Of a DNA stretch of 64,000 nt, positions 26,775 to 36,362 are shown one piece after another. Position numbers and translations under genes: made by a program. The stretch comes from an uncultured Flavobacteriaceae bacterium (GTDB lineage: Bacteria > Bacteroidota > Bacteroidia > Flavobacteriales > Flavobacteriaceae), in the NCBI GenBank assembly GCA_947500435.1, contig CANMRV010000001.1, forward strand, positions 124,001 through 188,000, in the 5' to 3' direction. The notes under the pieces are model-generated. The model searched no databases. It saw only the letters and a program-made list of their open reading frames with translations, and was not told where the DNA came from. Position 1 is the first letter of the stretch, and every line of letters begins with the position of its first letter.

Positions 26775-27347
26775 ATGAAATACGTCCTGTCAATACTATC
26801 GCTTGTAATTTTTATGGGATGCGACGCTCAACAGTCTTATGAAATAGGACAAATCAAAACCCCGAAAGGAGATATTTTGGTTTGGTTGCATGATGAAACA
26901 CCAAATCACAAAGCTAGTTTTATACAATTGGCGAAGGATGGCTATTGGGATTCACTGACCTTTAATCGGGTAATCCCAGATTTTGTTGCGCAAGGTGGTT
27001 GTCCGGATACACCTGAGGGATTTAATGACCCGGAATATTTATTGGAACCTGAATTTGTAGATAATTTAACACATGAATATGGTGCTTTGGGCGCCGGTCG
27101 CGATGGAAACCCTGAAAAACTTTCGGCACGTTGCCAGTTTTACATTGTACAAAACAAGGAGGGAGAACATCGCTTAGACGGAGATTATACGGTCTTTGGT
27201 AAAGTAATCAAAGGCATGGAAATAATCGATGCCATTGTTGCTGTTGAACGAGACTCTATAAACGAACCCTTGACTCCAATTTATTTGGATGTTAATATTA
27301 TTTCCATGGAAGAAAAGGAGTTGAAAAGACTTTACAATCCCGAGTAA
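26775..27347 (+). CDS. Cyclophilin-type peptidyl-prolyl isomerase lipoprotein
   Basis: 190 residues. The signal peptide and lipobox are IFMGC, and the mature part is a short cyclophilin (FNRVIPDFVAQGGCPD, GALGAGRDGNPEKLSARCQFYIV, LDGDYTVFGKVIKGME). The core FNRVIPDFVAQGG motif is present. It is predicted to help fold proteins in the periplasm. It converges with the BNR gene at 27353, only 5 bp between stops, and no terminator is visible between them. Confidence 0.92.
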   Translation: MKYVLSILSLVIFMGCDAQQSYEIGQIKTPKGDILVWLHDETPNHKASFIQLAKDGYWDSLTFNRVIPDFVAQGGCPDTPEGFNDPEYLLEPEFVDNLTHEYGALGAGRDGNPEKLSARCQFYIVQNKEGEHRLDGDYTVFGKVIKGMEIIDAIVAVERDSINEPLTPIYLDVNIISMEEKELKRLYNPE

Positions 27348-27352
27348 CACAT

Positions 27353-30300
27353 TTAAGACTTTATCTTTTCCCCACCCTGAATTTGCAATTCACTTTTTTT
27401 GATTTGGCTATTCAATTTAGGAACCTCTATTTTAATAAAATTCTCAAATTTCTTGTTGGCATTTTCAAGACGTTTATTGAATATACCATAGACTTCACGT
27501 TGCTGGTCTGTTGGTTTGAAATCTGCGCCAAAAGCTCCTATGTCACTTGCCAACGCGCTAAGTCTTCCGTATAATCGCATCGGGGAACGAAAGGCATCTT
27601 CGCGTGCTCCTGTGAGTTGAATATCATATAGAGTTCCTGCAATGGATTGTGCAGAGTTGAAAAGGGCCCTTGCTTTTTTCTTGTCCGATGATTTCCTCAA
27701 TTTTGGAATGATTTCTTGCAATTCACTTTTAATATCTTCAATACTATTAATCATCGTAACCCCGATATTAATAGCATCACGAAGTTCCAACGAAAAAGTG
27801 ACCTGCTCTCTGATGTCTTCGATAGAGCTTTCTGTGGATGGGTCTTTCAAAACCTCTAGTTCGCGAACATATTCTTCCTCTCCAATAATCAGTTTCACTT
27901 TATAGGTATCGGGAACCACTTTCGGGCCGAATTGGCCGCGCATTAAGTCTAAATCCCAAGTAACTAGAGGCCGCCAACCTTCTCCGTTTAGCTGAACCCA
28001 AGGTCTTCCGGTTGGGGTTGTTTTTAGTTTGGGTTTGTAAGTGGGCTCATATCGCAAATCCCACATGGTACGATGGATTCCTTCGGATTGTTCTCCTTTC
28101 AACGTTCGGACAATCTCATTTTCACCTTTGATGATTTGAATCTCCACTTTCAGGTCAGTACTATCCTTTAGGAAATAATTGATCTCAGCTCCATAAGCGG
28201 GATTCCTTCCAGAGTTCATACTCGGGCCATCGGTTTTTATACTTTGTAAATTTTGAAAACGATAGGCTTGTCGCAAACTAAAGAGATGAGCTTCTTTGTC
28301 TTGCGCGTCGATATCGAATTCCCGCAAGGGAGAAATATTGTCAAGAATATAATAGCCTCTTCCGTAAGTACCTACTACCAAATCATCAAAACGTTCTTGA
28401 ATTTCCAACCAATAGACCGGCGCGGGAGGAAGATTGTTTTTCAAACGCATCCAACTTTCACCGTCGTTATGGGAAATATAAATACCATTGTCCACGCCCA
28501 AATAGACCATGCCTTCACGTTTCGGGTCTTCTTTGATGACGTGCGCAAAACTGTGAACCGATTTTGGAACAGAACGGCTTATCAACTTCCAAGTTTGGCC
28601 ATAGTCTTCGGTTTTGTAAACATAAGGGTCAAAGTCTCCCATTTGATGCAAATCTACAGCGATGTATGCCGCACCTTTTTTGTAGCGAGAAACTTCGATA
28701 TTCGCTATGGTTCCCCATTTGGGTAGGTTTGGAATATTAGCAGTTACATTCGTCCAATTTTCGCCACCATCTTTGGTCAGCTGTACTTGACCGTCGTTAC
28801 TCCCCGTCCAAATAAGACCTGCTTCTAATTTTGATTCTACAATGCTGAACAAAGTAGCTCCATCAAAAGTCATCAGATTATCAACGGCAATTCCCCCAGA
28901 ACTTTGTTGGTGAGATTTATCGTTCAAAGTCAAATCAGGACTAATCACTTGCCAACTTTGTCCGTCATCATCACTTTTATGCACATACTGGCTTCCTACA
29001 TAAACACGATGTTTGGTATGGGGAGAAAATCCCATGGGGAAATTCCAATGCCAACGGTATTTCATGTCCGCTGGCGCCCATCCGTAACCTGCCTCAGGCC
29101 AAACGCGAACATCTCTGGCATGACCAGTTGCTGCATTGTAGCGTTGTAGCCCACCATCGTAACATCCTGACCAAACTATGTTATTGTCAAATGGGTCGGG
29201 TTGGGCAAAACCACTTTCGCACCCTCCAACACCTTTCCATAGACCGACCGGTATATAACCCTGTCTACTATTACTGGGTCCCTTATAAGAATAGCCGTCC
29301 TGACGATTGCCATAGACGTTATATGGAATTTGGTCATCCACAGAAACATGATACATCTGCGCGATGGGGAGCACAATTCGGCTAAAGGTTTCTCCGTGAT
29401 TTAAACTTATACTAGCACAGCCATCATGCGCTACCATAATTCTATCGGAGTTTGTAGGGTCAACCCAAATATCATGATTATCCCCACCTGCTTTGTAACC
29501 TGCATCAATGGTTTTCCCGCCATCTTTGGAAATGCTGAATTTAACACTAGCGAAATACAATTCATTCGGGTCAGAGGTTGAAACGGCCATTCGCGTATAA
29601 TACGGTGCGCGCTCTGCGATGTCATGATTTCGTGTTTGCAATGTCCATGTTTCCCCAAAATCCTCGGAGCGATACAATGCCGGACTATCAATTTCAAACA
29701 GAGCATAAATAATATTTGGTTGGGAATGGGAAATCGCAACTGCTGTTTTTCCTACAGGGTTTTCCGCGCCTCCCGGAAGGCCTTTTTTCGAAAGTGCTTC
29801 CCAAGTATCTCCTCCATCCAAAGAACGATAAACGCCCCCGCCAGGACCTCCACTTCGCAAGCCCCAAGTATTGATATGAATGGACCACATTCCCACCAAA
29901 AGGCGGTCTGGGTTTTTTGGGTCCAGCGCCAATTCCGCAGCTCCTGTATTTTCATCTATGAAGAAAATTTGTTTCCAGGTTTTGCCTCCATCGATTGTTT
30001 TGTAAACACCACGTTCTTGTTGAGGCCCGTATGTATGACCCAAAGCCGCTGCATAAACAATATCAGGATTGGTAGGATGCACAATGATTCGACCAATACG
30101 TCCCGTTTTTTCAAGACCCATATTTTTCCAAGTCTTTCCGGCATCCTCGGATTTGTAAATCCCGTCACCCATGGCATGTGCTGGTCGAATCACGAAAGTT
30201 TCGCCCGTACCTGCCCAAACGATATCTGGATTGGTAGGGGTTATCGCGATGGAACCAATCGAGGATACATCCTGTTCATCAAAAATGGGTTTCCAGTTGA

Positions 30301-30514
30301 GTCCGCCATCAGTTGTTTTCCATAACCCTCCAGAAGCTGCCCCGATATAATTTATCATTGGATCACCAGGAACACCTGCAATAGCAATCGCCCGATTTCC
30401 TTCAGGACCGATAAAACGGAATTTCAGATTCTCGAATACTTTAGCATCGGTTTGTGCGGAAATTACGATCGGAAGTAAAAAGAGGAATGCAAGAAAGCGT
30501 TGTATTATTTTCAT
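27353..30514 (-). CDS. Large secreted BNR/VPS10-type beta-propeller protein
   Basis: About 1053 residues from ATG 30514, with a signal peptide ending VISAQ; an ATG at 30523 is equally possible. The N-terminal two thirds hold many BNR-like repeats (TTDGGLNWK, SEDAGKTWKN, TIDGGKTWKQ, SLDGGDTWEA, SEDFGETWT, TEDYGQTWK, HNDGESWMR). The last 350 residues are a different, mixed region rich in Glu and Lys with a helical C-terminus. It is similar in plan to the protein at 23288-26137, so the two are probably paralogues. No catalytic site is visible; a surface binding or peptidase-like role is possible. Confidence 0.87.
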   Translation of the reverse strand: MKIIQRFLAFLFLLPIVISAQTDAKVFENLKFRFIGPEGNRAIAIAGVPGDPMINYIGAASGGLWKTTDGGLNWKPIFDEQDVSSIGSIAITPTNPDIVWAGTGETFVIRPAHAMGDGIYKSEDAGKTWKNMGLEKTGRIGRIIVHPTNPDIVYAAALGHTYGPQQERGVYKTIDGGKTWKQIFFIDENTGAAELALDPKNPDRLLVGMWSIHINTWGLRSGGPGGGVYRSLDGGDTWEALSKKGLPGGAENPVGKTAVAISHSQPNIIYALFEIDSPALYRSEDFGETWTLQTRNHDIAERAPYYTRMAVSTSDPNELYFASVKFSISKDGGKTIDAGYKAGGDNHDIWVDPTNSDRIMVAHDGCASISLNHGETFSRIVLPIAQMYHVSVDDQIPYNVYGNRQDGYSYKGPSNSRQGYIPVGLWKGVGGCESGFAQPDPFDNNIVWSGCYDGGLQRYNAATGHARDVRVWPEAGYGWAPADMKYRWHWNFPMGFSPHTKHRVYVGSQYVHKSDDDGQSWQVISPDLTLNDKSHQQSSGGIAVDNLMTFDGATLFSIVESKLEAGLIWTGSNDGQVQLTKDGGENWTNVTANIPNLPKWGTIANIEVSRYKKGAAYIAVDLHQMGDFDPYVYKTEDYGQTWKLISRSVPKSVHSFAHVIKEDPKREGMVYLGVDNGIYISHNDGESWMRLKNNLPPAPVYWLEIQERFDDLVVGTYGRGYYILDNISPLREFDIDAQDKEAHLFSLRQAYRFQNLQSIKTDGPSMNSGRNPAYGAEINYFLKDSTDLKVEIQIIKGENEIVRTLKGEQSEGIHRTMWDLRYEPTYKPKLKTTPTGRPWVQLNGEGWRPLVTWDLDLMRGQFGPKVVPDTYKVKLIIGEEEYVRELEVLKDPSTESSIEDIREQVTFSLELRDAINIGVTMINSIEDIKSELQEIIPKLRKSSDKKKARALFNSAQSIAGTLYDIQLTGAREDAFRSPMRLYGRLSALASDIGAFGADFKPTDQQREVYGIFNKRLENANKKFENFIKIEVPKLNSQIKKSELQIQGGEKIKS

Positions 30515-30620
30515 AATGCTCATGGGTTGGTTGATAGCATTTAAATTTACAAAAATGTTTTGCGATAATTCCCTAGAAATTATCGGTAATTCATACATTT
30601 AGGCATCAAAGAAAATCACA

Positions 30621-31913
30621 ATGAAGTACAAACAAATTCCAAATTCCTTATTCGTAAAGAACCGCAAAAAGTTTATGGATAGAATGCGGCCTAAGAGCAT
30701 TGCAGTTTTTAATTCGAATGATATTTATCCTATAAGTGCGGATAGCACAATGCCTTTCGAACAGCATCGTGATATTTTTTATCTGAGCGGAGCAGATCAA
30801 GAGGAAACGATTTTGGTTTTATGTCCTGATGCGATGGATGCAAAACATAGAGAAGTGCTTTTTGTGCGTGAAACTAACGAGCACATCGCTATTTGGGAAG
30901 GTGCAAAGCTGACGAAGGAACAAGCGACAGAGGTGTCTGGAATACAAACCATTTATTGGCTTTCCGACTTCGATAAAATTTTCTTTGATTTGATGACGGA
31001 AACCGACACCGTATATTTCAACACAAATGAACATTACCGACAGGCGGTAGAATTGCAAACGCGTGAAGACCGTTTTATTTTAGAATGCAAACGAAAGTAC
31101 CCTGCGCATAGTGTTGCAAAGAGCTTTCCTATACTTCAGGAAATTCGTGGCGTAAAGGAACCTGAAGAAATTTCCTTAATGCAAACCGCTTGTAATATTA
31201 CGGAAAAAGGCTTTCGTCGTCTTTTAGGTTTTATTCAACCAGGGGTTTGGGAATATGAAATAGAAGCAGAGCTTTCCCATGAGTTTTTAAGAAACCGTTC
31301 TAAGGGATTTGCATATGCTCCTATTATTGCTTCAGGAAACAATGCGAATGTGCTTCACTATTTAGAGAACAATCAGCAATGCCAAGACGGCGATATGATA
31401 CTGATGGATGTTGCTGCGGAATATGCGAATTACTCAAGCGATTTGACGAGAACAATTCCCGTAAACGGAAAGTTTACCGAACGCCAAGCGGCTGTTTACA
31501 ATGCTGTTCTAAATGTTAAAAACGAAGCTACAAAAATGTTAGTGCCCGGAACTATTTGGGCAGAGTACCATAAAGAATGCGGCAAAGTAATGACTTCTGA
31601 ACTTCTAGGTTTGGGATTGTTAGACAAAGCAGATGTGCAAAACGAAGACAAAGATTGGCCAGCCTACAAGAAATATTTTATGCACGGCACCAGCCACCAT
31701 ATCGGACTCAACACCCATGACTATGGTGAATTAAAAACACCCATGAAGGCTAATATGGTATTTACCGTGGAGCCGGGTATTTATATTCCTGAAGAAAAAA
31801 TGGGAATTCGCTTGGAAGATGATGTTGTGATTCAAGAAAGTGGTGCACCGTTTAATTTGATGGGGAATATTCCAATTGAAGTAGAGGAAATAGAGGAACG
31901 AATGAATGCTTGA
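30621..31913 (+). CDS. pepP: Xaa-Pro aminopeptidase (aminopeptidase P)
   Basis: 430 residues, with the pita-bread fold of M24B. The metal ligands can be placed: Asp in LMDVAAEY and SSDLTRTIPV, His in HGTSHHIGLNTHD, Glu in FTVEPGIY and Glu in GIRLEDDVV. It removes the N-terminal residue before Pro. There is no signal peptide, so it acts in the cytoplasm. It reads divergently from the BNR gene and is followed closely (14 bp) by a lipoprotein gene. Confidence 0.95.
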   Translation: MKYKQIPNSLFVKNRKKFMDRMRPKSIAVFNSNDIYPISADSTMPFEQHRDIFYLSGADQEETILVLCPDAMDAKHREVLFVRETNEHIAIWEGAKLTKEQATEVSGIQTIYWLSDFDKIFFDLMTETDTVYFNTNEHYRQAVELQTREDRFILECKRKYPAHSVAKSFPILQEIRGVKEPEEISLMQTACNITEKGFRRLLGFIQPGVWEYEIEAELSHEFLRNRSKGFAYAPIIASGNNANVLHYLENNQQCQDGDMILMDVAAEYANYSSDLTRTIPVNGKFTERQAAVYNAVLNVKNEATKMLVPGTIWAEYHKECGKVMTSELLGLGLLDKADVQNEDKDWPAYKKYFMHGTSHHIGLNTHDYGELKTPMKANMVFTVEPGIYIPEEKMGIRLEDDVVIQESGAPFNLMGNIPIEVEEIEERMNA

Positions 31914-31927
31914 ACTAAAAACATTGC

Positions 31928-32509
31928 ATGAAAGCAAAAGGAATTATCATCGCATTTGTTTTCCTTCAATTTAGCTGTAAAGATTTTTCAGGTTCGCAGG
32001 AGTCAAATGATTTAAATGAGAAAAAGGCTTTGGCAAATGAGTTTGTCGACGCGTTTTACTCGTTCAATTCAGAAAGGTTGGACAAGACTTTGTCAGATGC
32101 CAAAACGTCGAAGCCCAACATTCTCTATTACCAAAAGTGGGCGGAATGTGGAAATTACAAAGTGCTAAACCGGTCCGCAATTATTGAAGAAAACGACTCG
32201 ACGCTTGTTTTTCCAATTACGGTAAAAGATGACCTTATGGCGGCTCTGGATATCGATTTTAATGTTACGGATACCTTTCGGTTAACCATAAACGAAAGTC
32301 GAATACGTTCGGTTAGTACTTCTTCGAATGACCCCGATTTTTATTATACAGCAAAAGATTGGGTAAAGGAAAACAGAAATGAATTTATTGAAGTGCCGTG
32401 TGAGGGAATTTGGGTTGGGGGCCCTACGCCTTGTGAATGTATCAAGGGAATGATTAAAGGTTTCGGAGAATTTATGGAACAAGAAAAATCAAACGGAGCT
32501 GAAGAGTGA
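31928..32509 (+). CDS. Lipoprotein of unknown function
   Basis: 193 residues. The signal peptide ends at LQFSC, giving a lipoprotein. The mature part is mostly acidic with the pattern ECGNYKVLNRSAIIEE and a C-terminal Cys pair (PTPCECIKGM). The size and style resemble small secreted proteins that accumulate near BNR proteins, but I recognise no family. It is likely co-transcribed with pepP. Confidence 0.7.
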   Translation: MKAKGIIIAFVFLQFSCKDFSGSQESNDLNEKKALANEFVDAFYSFNSERLDKTLSDAKTSKPNILYYQKWAECGNYKVLNRSAIIEENDSTLVFPITVKDDLMAALDIDFNVTDTFRLTINESRIRSVSTSSNDPDFYYTAKDWVKENRNEFIEVPCEGIWVGGPTPCECIKGMIKGFGEFMEQEKSNGAEE

Positions 32510-32529
32510 TGAAATAAATCAATAGAAAT

Positions 32530-33825
32530 TTAAGACTCTGATTTTTCCTTGAAAATAAGATTAGAAAGAAAAAAAATTAGTAGTGCGGGAAGCACCCACC
32601 CCATACTAAACTTACTTAAAGGAATATAGCTTTGCACTCCAGCAATGGCTTCACCCAAACCAATTGTTCCTAGGAAATCAGGAAGACTAAATAGAATAGT
32701 CGTAATTACCACAGCTTTAAAAACTTTAGCAGAAGCAAACCTCTCAGGAACCACATTCAATAGAATCAATACGATAGTAATAGGATAGATAATCAGTAAG
32801 GCTGGAACAGCAATTACAATAATCGAATGAAAATCGAGCTGACCAATTAAAACGCCAATAGCACAACCAAGAATTCCGGTAATAACATAGGCTTTCTGAG
32901 AACCTTTAAAAAGTCCTTTGAAATAATCTGCTGTGCCTGTAACGATTCCTACTGCTGTGGTGAAACATGCAAGGGCGATTAGAATGCTGAGCACTTTGTT
33001 TCCGAAAGCTCCTAAAGAAGCTATACTAATCCCCCGAAGGAGATTTGCTCTCTGCATATCACCACTCAAAGTATTGTCTATTTCTATATCAGCTCCGAAG
33101 AAAGAACCTACTGAAATCAATCCTGCATATATCAGGAGTAATCCTAGTCCGGCAATGAATCCTGATTTTCGAATCATTTCCTTTTTCGCATCAAAGGAAG
33201 TATGTCCTTTTAAGTTGAGGGAAATAATGATAACTGCCCCGACTACTACTGCACCGATGGCGTCGAAAGTTTGATACCCTTCAAGAATACCGCTGACGAC
33301 CGGGGTATCGAAAGTTGAGGTGTTCATTAATCCATCCGAAGAGAACAATCCGATTCCGATAACACCGAAAAGCATCAAAACAATAATAGGAGTCAGAAAC
33401 TTTCCGATGAAGTTTAAAATTTTAGAACGATTCAAAACGAATACAAGTACCAGAGTAAAATAAATACTACTGGTCAATAACGGACTTGTGCCAAAAGCTG
33501 GATGAATCGCAATCTCGTGCGTGGCGGAAGCCGTTCGAGGAGAAGGTATGGTAATAGAAATAAGATAAACGATGATACAATAGATAGTACTAAAAGCTGG
33601 TGATACTTTTTTACCAAAATCAAACATAGTTCCTTGCAATCGAGCGTGGGCCAGAATTCCCAAAATTGGAATCACCACCGCGGTAATTATAAAGCCAAAG
33701 GTTACCCATAGCCATTCTTCCCCTGCATTGTATCCTAAAAGTGGAGGCAATAGTAAATTACCTGCTCCGAAAAAGAGGGAGAAAAGAGCGAAGGCAGTTA
33801 CTAAGGTTTCCTTGGTTTGATTCAT
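32530..33825 (-). CDS. brnQ: Branched-chain amino acid:sodium symporter BrnQ
   Basis: 431 residues with about 12 hydrophobic segments. Family features include the start FALFSLFFGAGNLLLPP and the segment SPRTASATHEIAIHP. It imports leucine, isoleucine and valine with Na+. It is converging with the lipoprotein gene (20-bp gap) and monocistronic. Confidence 0.93.
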   Translation of the reverse strand: MNQTKETLVTAFALFSLFFGAGNLLLPPLLGYNAGEEWLWVTFGFIITAVVIPILGILAHARLQGTMFDFGKKVSPAFSTIYCIIVYLISITIPSPRTASATHEIAIHPAFGTSPLLTSSIYFTLVLVFVLNRSKILNFIGKFLTPIIVLMLFGVIGIGLFSSDGLMNTSTFDTPVVSGILEGYQTFDAIGAVVVGAVIIISLNLKGHTSFDAKKEMIRKSGFIAGLGLLLIYAGLISVGSFFGADIEIDNTLSGDMQRANLLRGISIASLGAFGNKVLSILIALACFTTAVGIVTGTADYFKGLFKGSQKAYVITGILGCAIGVLIGQLDFHSIIVIAVPALLIIYPITIVLILLNVVPERFASAKVFKAVVITTILFSLPDFLGTIGLGEAIAGVQSYIPLSKFSMGWVLPALLIFFLSNLIFKEKSES

Positions 33826-33955
33826 ATGGTTACTTAATAGTTCGGAAAGATAGCAAAATTGTTTTCACGGATTTCTTTAGTAAAAACGCCTTCAACTTTA
33901 AATTAAATTATGAAACTAATTGATAGTTAAAGAGTTAGTTCGTCGAGAAAAGACA

Positions 33956-34102
33956 ATGTCTGTTGTCGCACAAAAATATCCGTTCATCGAAAAAAATGCA
34001 GTTCATCGAAAATACGGTCCGAATGGAGATGTGCGTCCAATAAAAAATGAAAAGCCTACGTTCTTTATGCCTAGGTGTTTAAATAAGCCTCTAGACAATT
34101 GA
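33956..34102 (+). CDS. Possible 48-residue small protein
   Basis: The frame begins at ATG 33956 (an upstream TTG at 33920 is less likely) and ends at TGA 34100-34102. The peptide starts MSVVAQKYPFIEKNAVHR and is basic with several Pro and Lys. It is between brnQ and the small Zn-ribbon gene, in the same direction as the latter. No relatives are recognised; it could be chance. Confidence 0.3.
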   Translation: MSVVAQKYPFIEKNAVHRKYGPNGDVRPIKNEKPTFFMPRCLNKPLDN

Positions 34103-34166
34103 CCCAAATCGTATTAAAATGTTTTCTTGTCCCAAATCATGAAAGCGTTTTTTAAAACCTACAAGC

Positions 34167-34385
34167 ATGAAAAAAGTATTTTGTAACCTTTTCGGACATC
34201 ATTACTCCGTTTCAAAAAAAGTTACCCTTCACATCAAAGAGTACAAATGCATTCACTGTGGCAAAGAAGTTACCACCGATGTTAGCGGTAATTTATCAAC
34301 CTTGACTCCTGAATTACAGGATATCAACAAAACTTTGGAAACTATATATCAAAAAAGACATAGAGCTGCAGAACATGCAGCATAA
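34167..34385 (+). CDS. Small Cys/His protein, conserved in flavobacteria
   Basis: 72 residues starting MKKVFCNLFGHHYSV. It has FCNLFGHHY and a CIHCGKEV pair, together a plausible zinc site (CxxC plus Cys/His near the start). Similar small proteins with the NLFGHxY start are widespread in flavobacteria and unstudied. The C-terminal half is helical (TPELQDINKTLETIYQKRHR). A hairpin that could end transcription lies at 34425-34454. Confidence 0.72.
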   Translation: MKKVFCNLFGHHYSVSKKVTLHIKEYKCIHCGKEVTTDVSGNLSTLTPELQDINKTLETIYQKRHRAAEHAA

Positions 34386-34424
34386 TGCTGAACACGTTTC
34401 AGTATCTACTATGCTTTGGCAAAC

Positions 34425-34454
34425 GAATTCTAATCTCAAATACAATTAGAATTC
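34425..34454 (+). terminator. Terminator-like hairpin with perfect 10-bp arms
   Basis: GAATTCTAAT and ATTAGAATTC form a perfect 10-bp inverted repeat around a 10-nt loop, followed by AACTTTTATT. The T run is short, so the terminator call is moderate; a protein-binding site is the alternative. Confidence 0.55.
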
Positions 34455-34594
34455 AACTTTTATTCCTGAAGATTAAGTTAGCTCCACTACTCTTGCCTGT
34501 CGTTCGCCCCACAACAGTTAGAAAGGATTGCGCTTAATTTTTGGGAATTTTTTATTGAAGCCTATGATGGGATAGCGGGGTCTTATTTTGCTAT

Positions 34595-35641
34595 TTACTC
34601 AGAAGAGGCTCGCTCGAAATTCAAAATCATTTTGTCTGTTATATCTTTCAATACCGCATCTGGAAGGTCATGCCCCATGTTGCTAATCCATAAACTATCT
34701 GCTTCTGGAATGGTGCGGATCATTTTTCTACCGTGGGAAATGGGCATTACAGGATCATCCTCTCCATGAATTACTAAAGTCGGAATTTGAAGTTTCCCAA
34801 GAGCGTCGTAGCGAGATTTAGAATTTAGAATGGCTTGCCAATGATGCCGCGCTGACATTAATTTATAACCATCTCGCTTTTTTAGATTATAAAGGGAGGT
34901 TTCAGCCATAGTTCTCGTATCAATTTCCCCTGTCGCTTCACCCATCAAAATGCGTTTCTGAATAATTTGGCGTTTGATTTGTCCTTTTTTGCTACCGAAA
35001 AAACCGTGTTTTAGAATGGCACCTACCATTTTCGGAATGATTTCATTTGACATCGGCGAAAGTTCAGGATCCATCACATCCGCGGATGACATTACGGAGG
35101 TTAGGCTAGCCGTCCTCTCTGGATTTTCAATTGCCACAATTTGAGCAATTATACCTCCCATTGAAATCCCAACAATATGTGCTTTTTGAAGTTGTAGCGT
35201 ATCCAATATCGCAATGACATCACCAGCCATATCATTTAAGGAATAGGCTGTTTTCTTTTTCCATTTTTCTTCGGATGTGGATAAACCTGTCCCTCGATGG
35301 TCATAACGAATAACTTGATATCCTTCATCGACAAGATTGGAAACAAAATGAGGAGACCAGGTTAAGGCATCATTTCCGTTTCCCATAATTAGAATTACCG
35401 CACCTTTGCTGTCACCTTTTGGCTCGATACTTTCAAACCAGATGTTATGAACTTTGGAATTGGCAATACCTGTTTTACCAGTTATGATTTCAGGAATGGA
35501 TGTTTTTACAACTTCTGAAATAATTCGTTTTTCTTCTTTGGATAGTTTTGGAACTGATGCACAAGCATATAATACTAAACTCACCAATATTAGTAAGAGA
35601 AGAGCAGCTGTGGTTTTAAGAAATTTTTTTAGAAATTTCAT
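34595..35641 (-). CDS. Lipoprotein alpha/beta hydrolase
   Basis: 348 residues with a signal peptide and lipobox LYAC. The nucleophile elbow is GISMGG, the oxyanion region is ILIMGNGNDA, the likely acid is Asp in HGEDDPVMP and the His is in SNMGHDLP. It hydrolyses an ester or related bond of unknown substrate. The start codon lies inside the preceding gene (26-bp overlap), so it is probably translated with the membrane protein gene 35616-36290. Confidence 0.88.
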   Translation of the reverse strand: MKFLKKFLKTTAALLLLILVSLVLYACASVPKLSKEEKRIISEVVKTSIPEIITGKTGIANSKVHNIWFESIEPKGDSKGAVILIMGNGNDALTWSPHFVSNLVDEGYQVIRYDHRGTGLSTSEEKWKKKTAYSLNDMAGDVIAILDTLQLQKAHIVGISMGGIIAQIVAIENPERTASLTSVMSSADVMDPELSPMSNEIIPKMVGAILKHGFFGSKKGQIKRQIIQKRILMGEATGEIDTRTMAETSLYNLKKRDGYKLMSARHHWQAILNSKSRYDALGKLQIPTLVIHGEDDPVMPISHGRKMIRTIPEADSLWISNMGHDLPDAVLKDITDKMILNFERASSE

Positions 35642-36290
35642 TTTCTCTTCTGTGATTTTTTCTATAAAAATACACGATAAAACCGATAGCTAGTAAAGTG
35701 CCCAAAATGGATGGTAGAAATTGACTATATGGATGATATTGAGGTAATACCGTACCCACAAAAGCAGATAGTAGCGCTGTGAAAGCTGCTACCATCTTAT
35801 AAATATGTTCGTAAAGCCACATTTTACCATATCGTTTAGCGGGAATTGCATATCGTAAAAAATCATAGGTAATCAATAAAAACAAAGTTCCAACCGTACT
35901 ATAAATAATTACCGGTGCCCAATACATTCCTATGGATTTGAAGTAATAGAGAAAGTAAATTCCAGAGGTCAAAGTGAGAAGTGCTACCAAAATATCTTGA
36001 ATTTTTGGGGTATTTGATTTTAGTTTCAATATTCGATATCCTGAATAGGCTTCATAACCACTTAATAGTGTTATCACTAATAAAAAGGTGTTTACCTTGA
36101 AAACGAATACCCCAATTAAGCCTGTAGCTATTACAAAAGCTATAAGGATGAGGAATATTTGTCCGCTCCGATTGTGAATTTTTCCTCCTTTACGCACTAT
36201 CATTGCTATAATAGCCATGATTAGTGCCAACGATCCTGCAATTACATGTATTATGATATTTGTTTTATGCAATAATGTATACTCTTCCAT
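35616..36290 (-). CDS. Multi-helix membrane protein, DUF2306-like
   Basis: 224 residues from ATG 36290, with about seven hydrophobic helices. The first helix begins HKTNIIIHVIAGSLALIMA, followed by GKIHNRSGQIFL, a pattern of His-containing helices seen in DUF2306-like proteins. It overlaps the alpha/beta hydrolase start by 26 bp. It follows an AraC gene (36363) by 72 bp and the three genes may be one unit. No function is known. Confidence 0.72.
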   Translation of the reverse strand: MEEYTLLHKTNIIIHVIAGSLALIMAIIAMIVRKGGKIHNRSGQIFLILIAFVIATGLIGVFVFKVNTFLLVITLLSGYEAYSGYRILKLKSNTPKIQDILVALLTLTSGIYFLYYFKSIGMYWAPVIIYSTVGTLFLLITYDFLRYAIPAKRYGKMWLYEHIYKMVAAFTALLSAFVGTVLPQYHPYSQFLPSILGTLLAIGFIVYFYRKNHRRENEISKKIS

Positions 36291-36362
36291 AGTATTTGTG
36301 GTTTTAAACAAATATCTAAGAAAGAGCCACTTTTGGCGACCCAACCTATCGGCTGAACCCTA

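Noticed and set aside
29624..30325. A 233-codon plus-strand frame inside the BNR gene
   Set aside because: It lies fully antisense to a gene with clear repeats and a signal peptide; its product shows no domain pattern.
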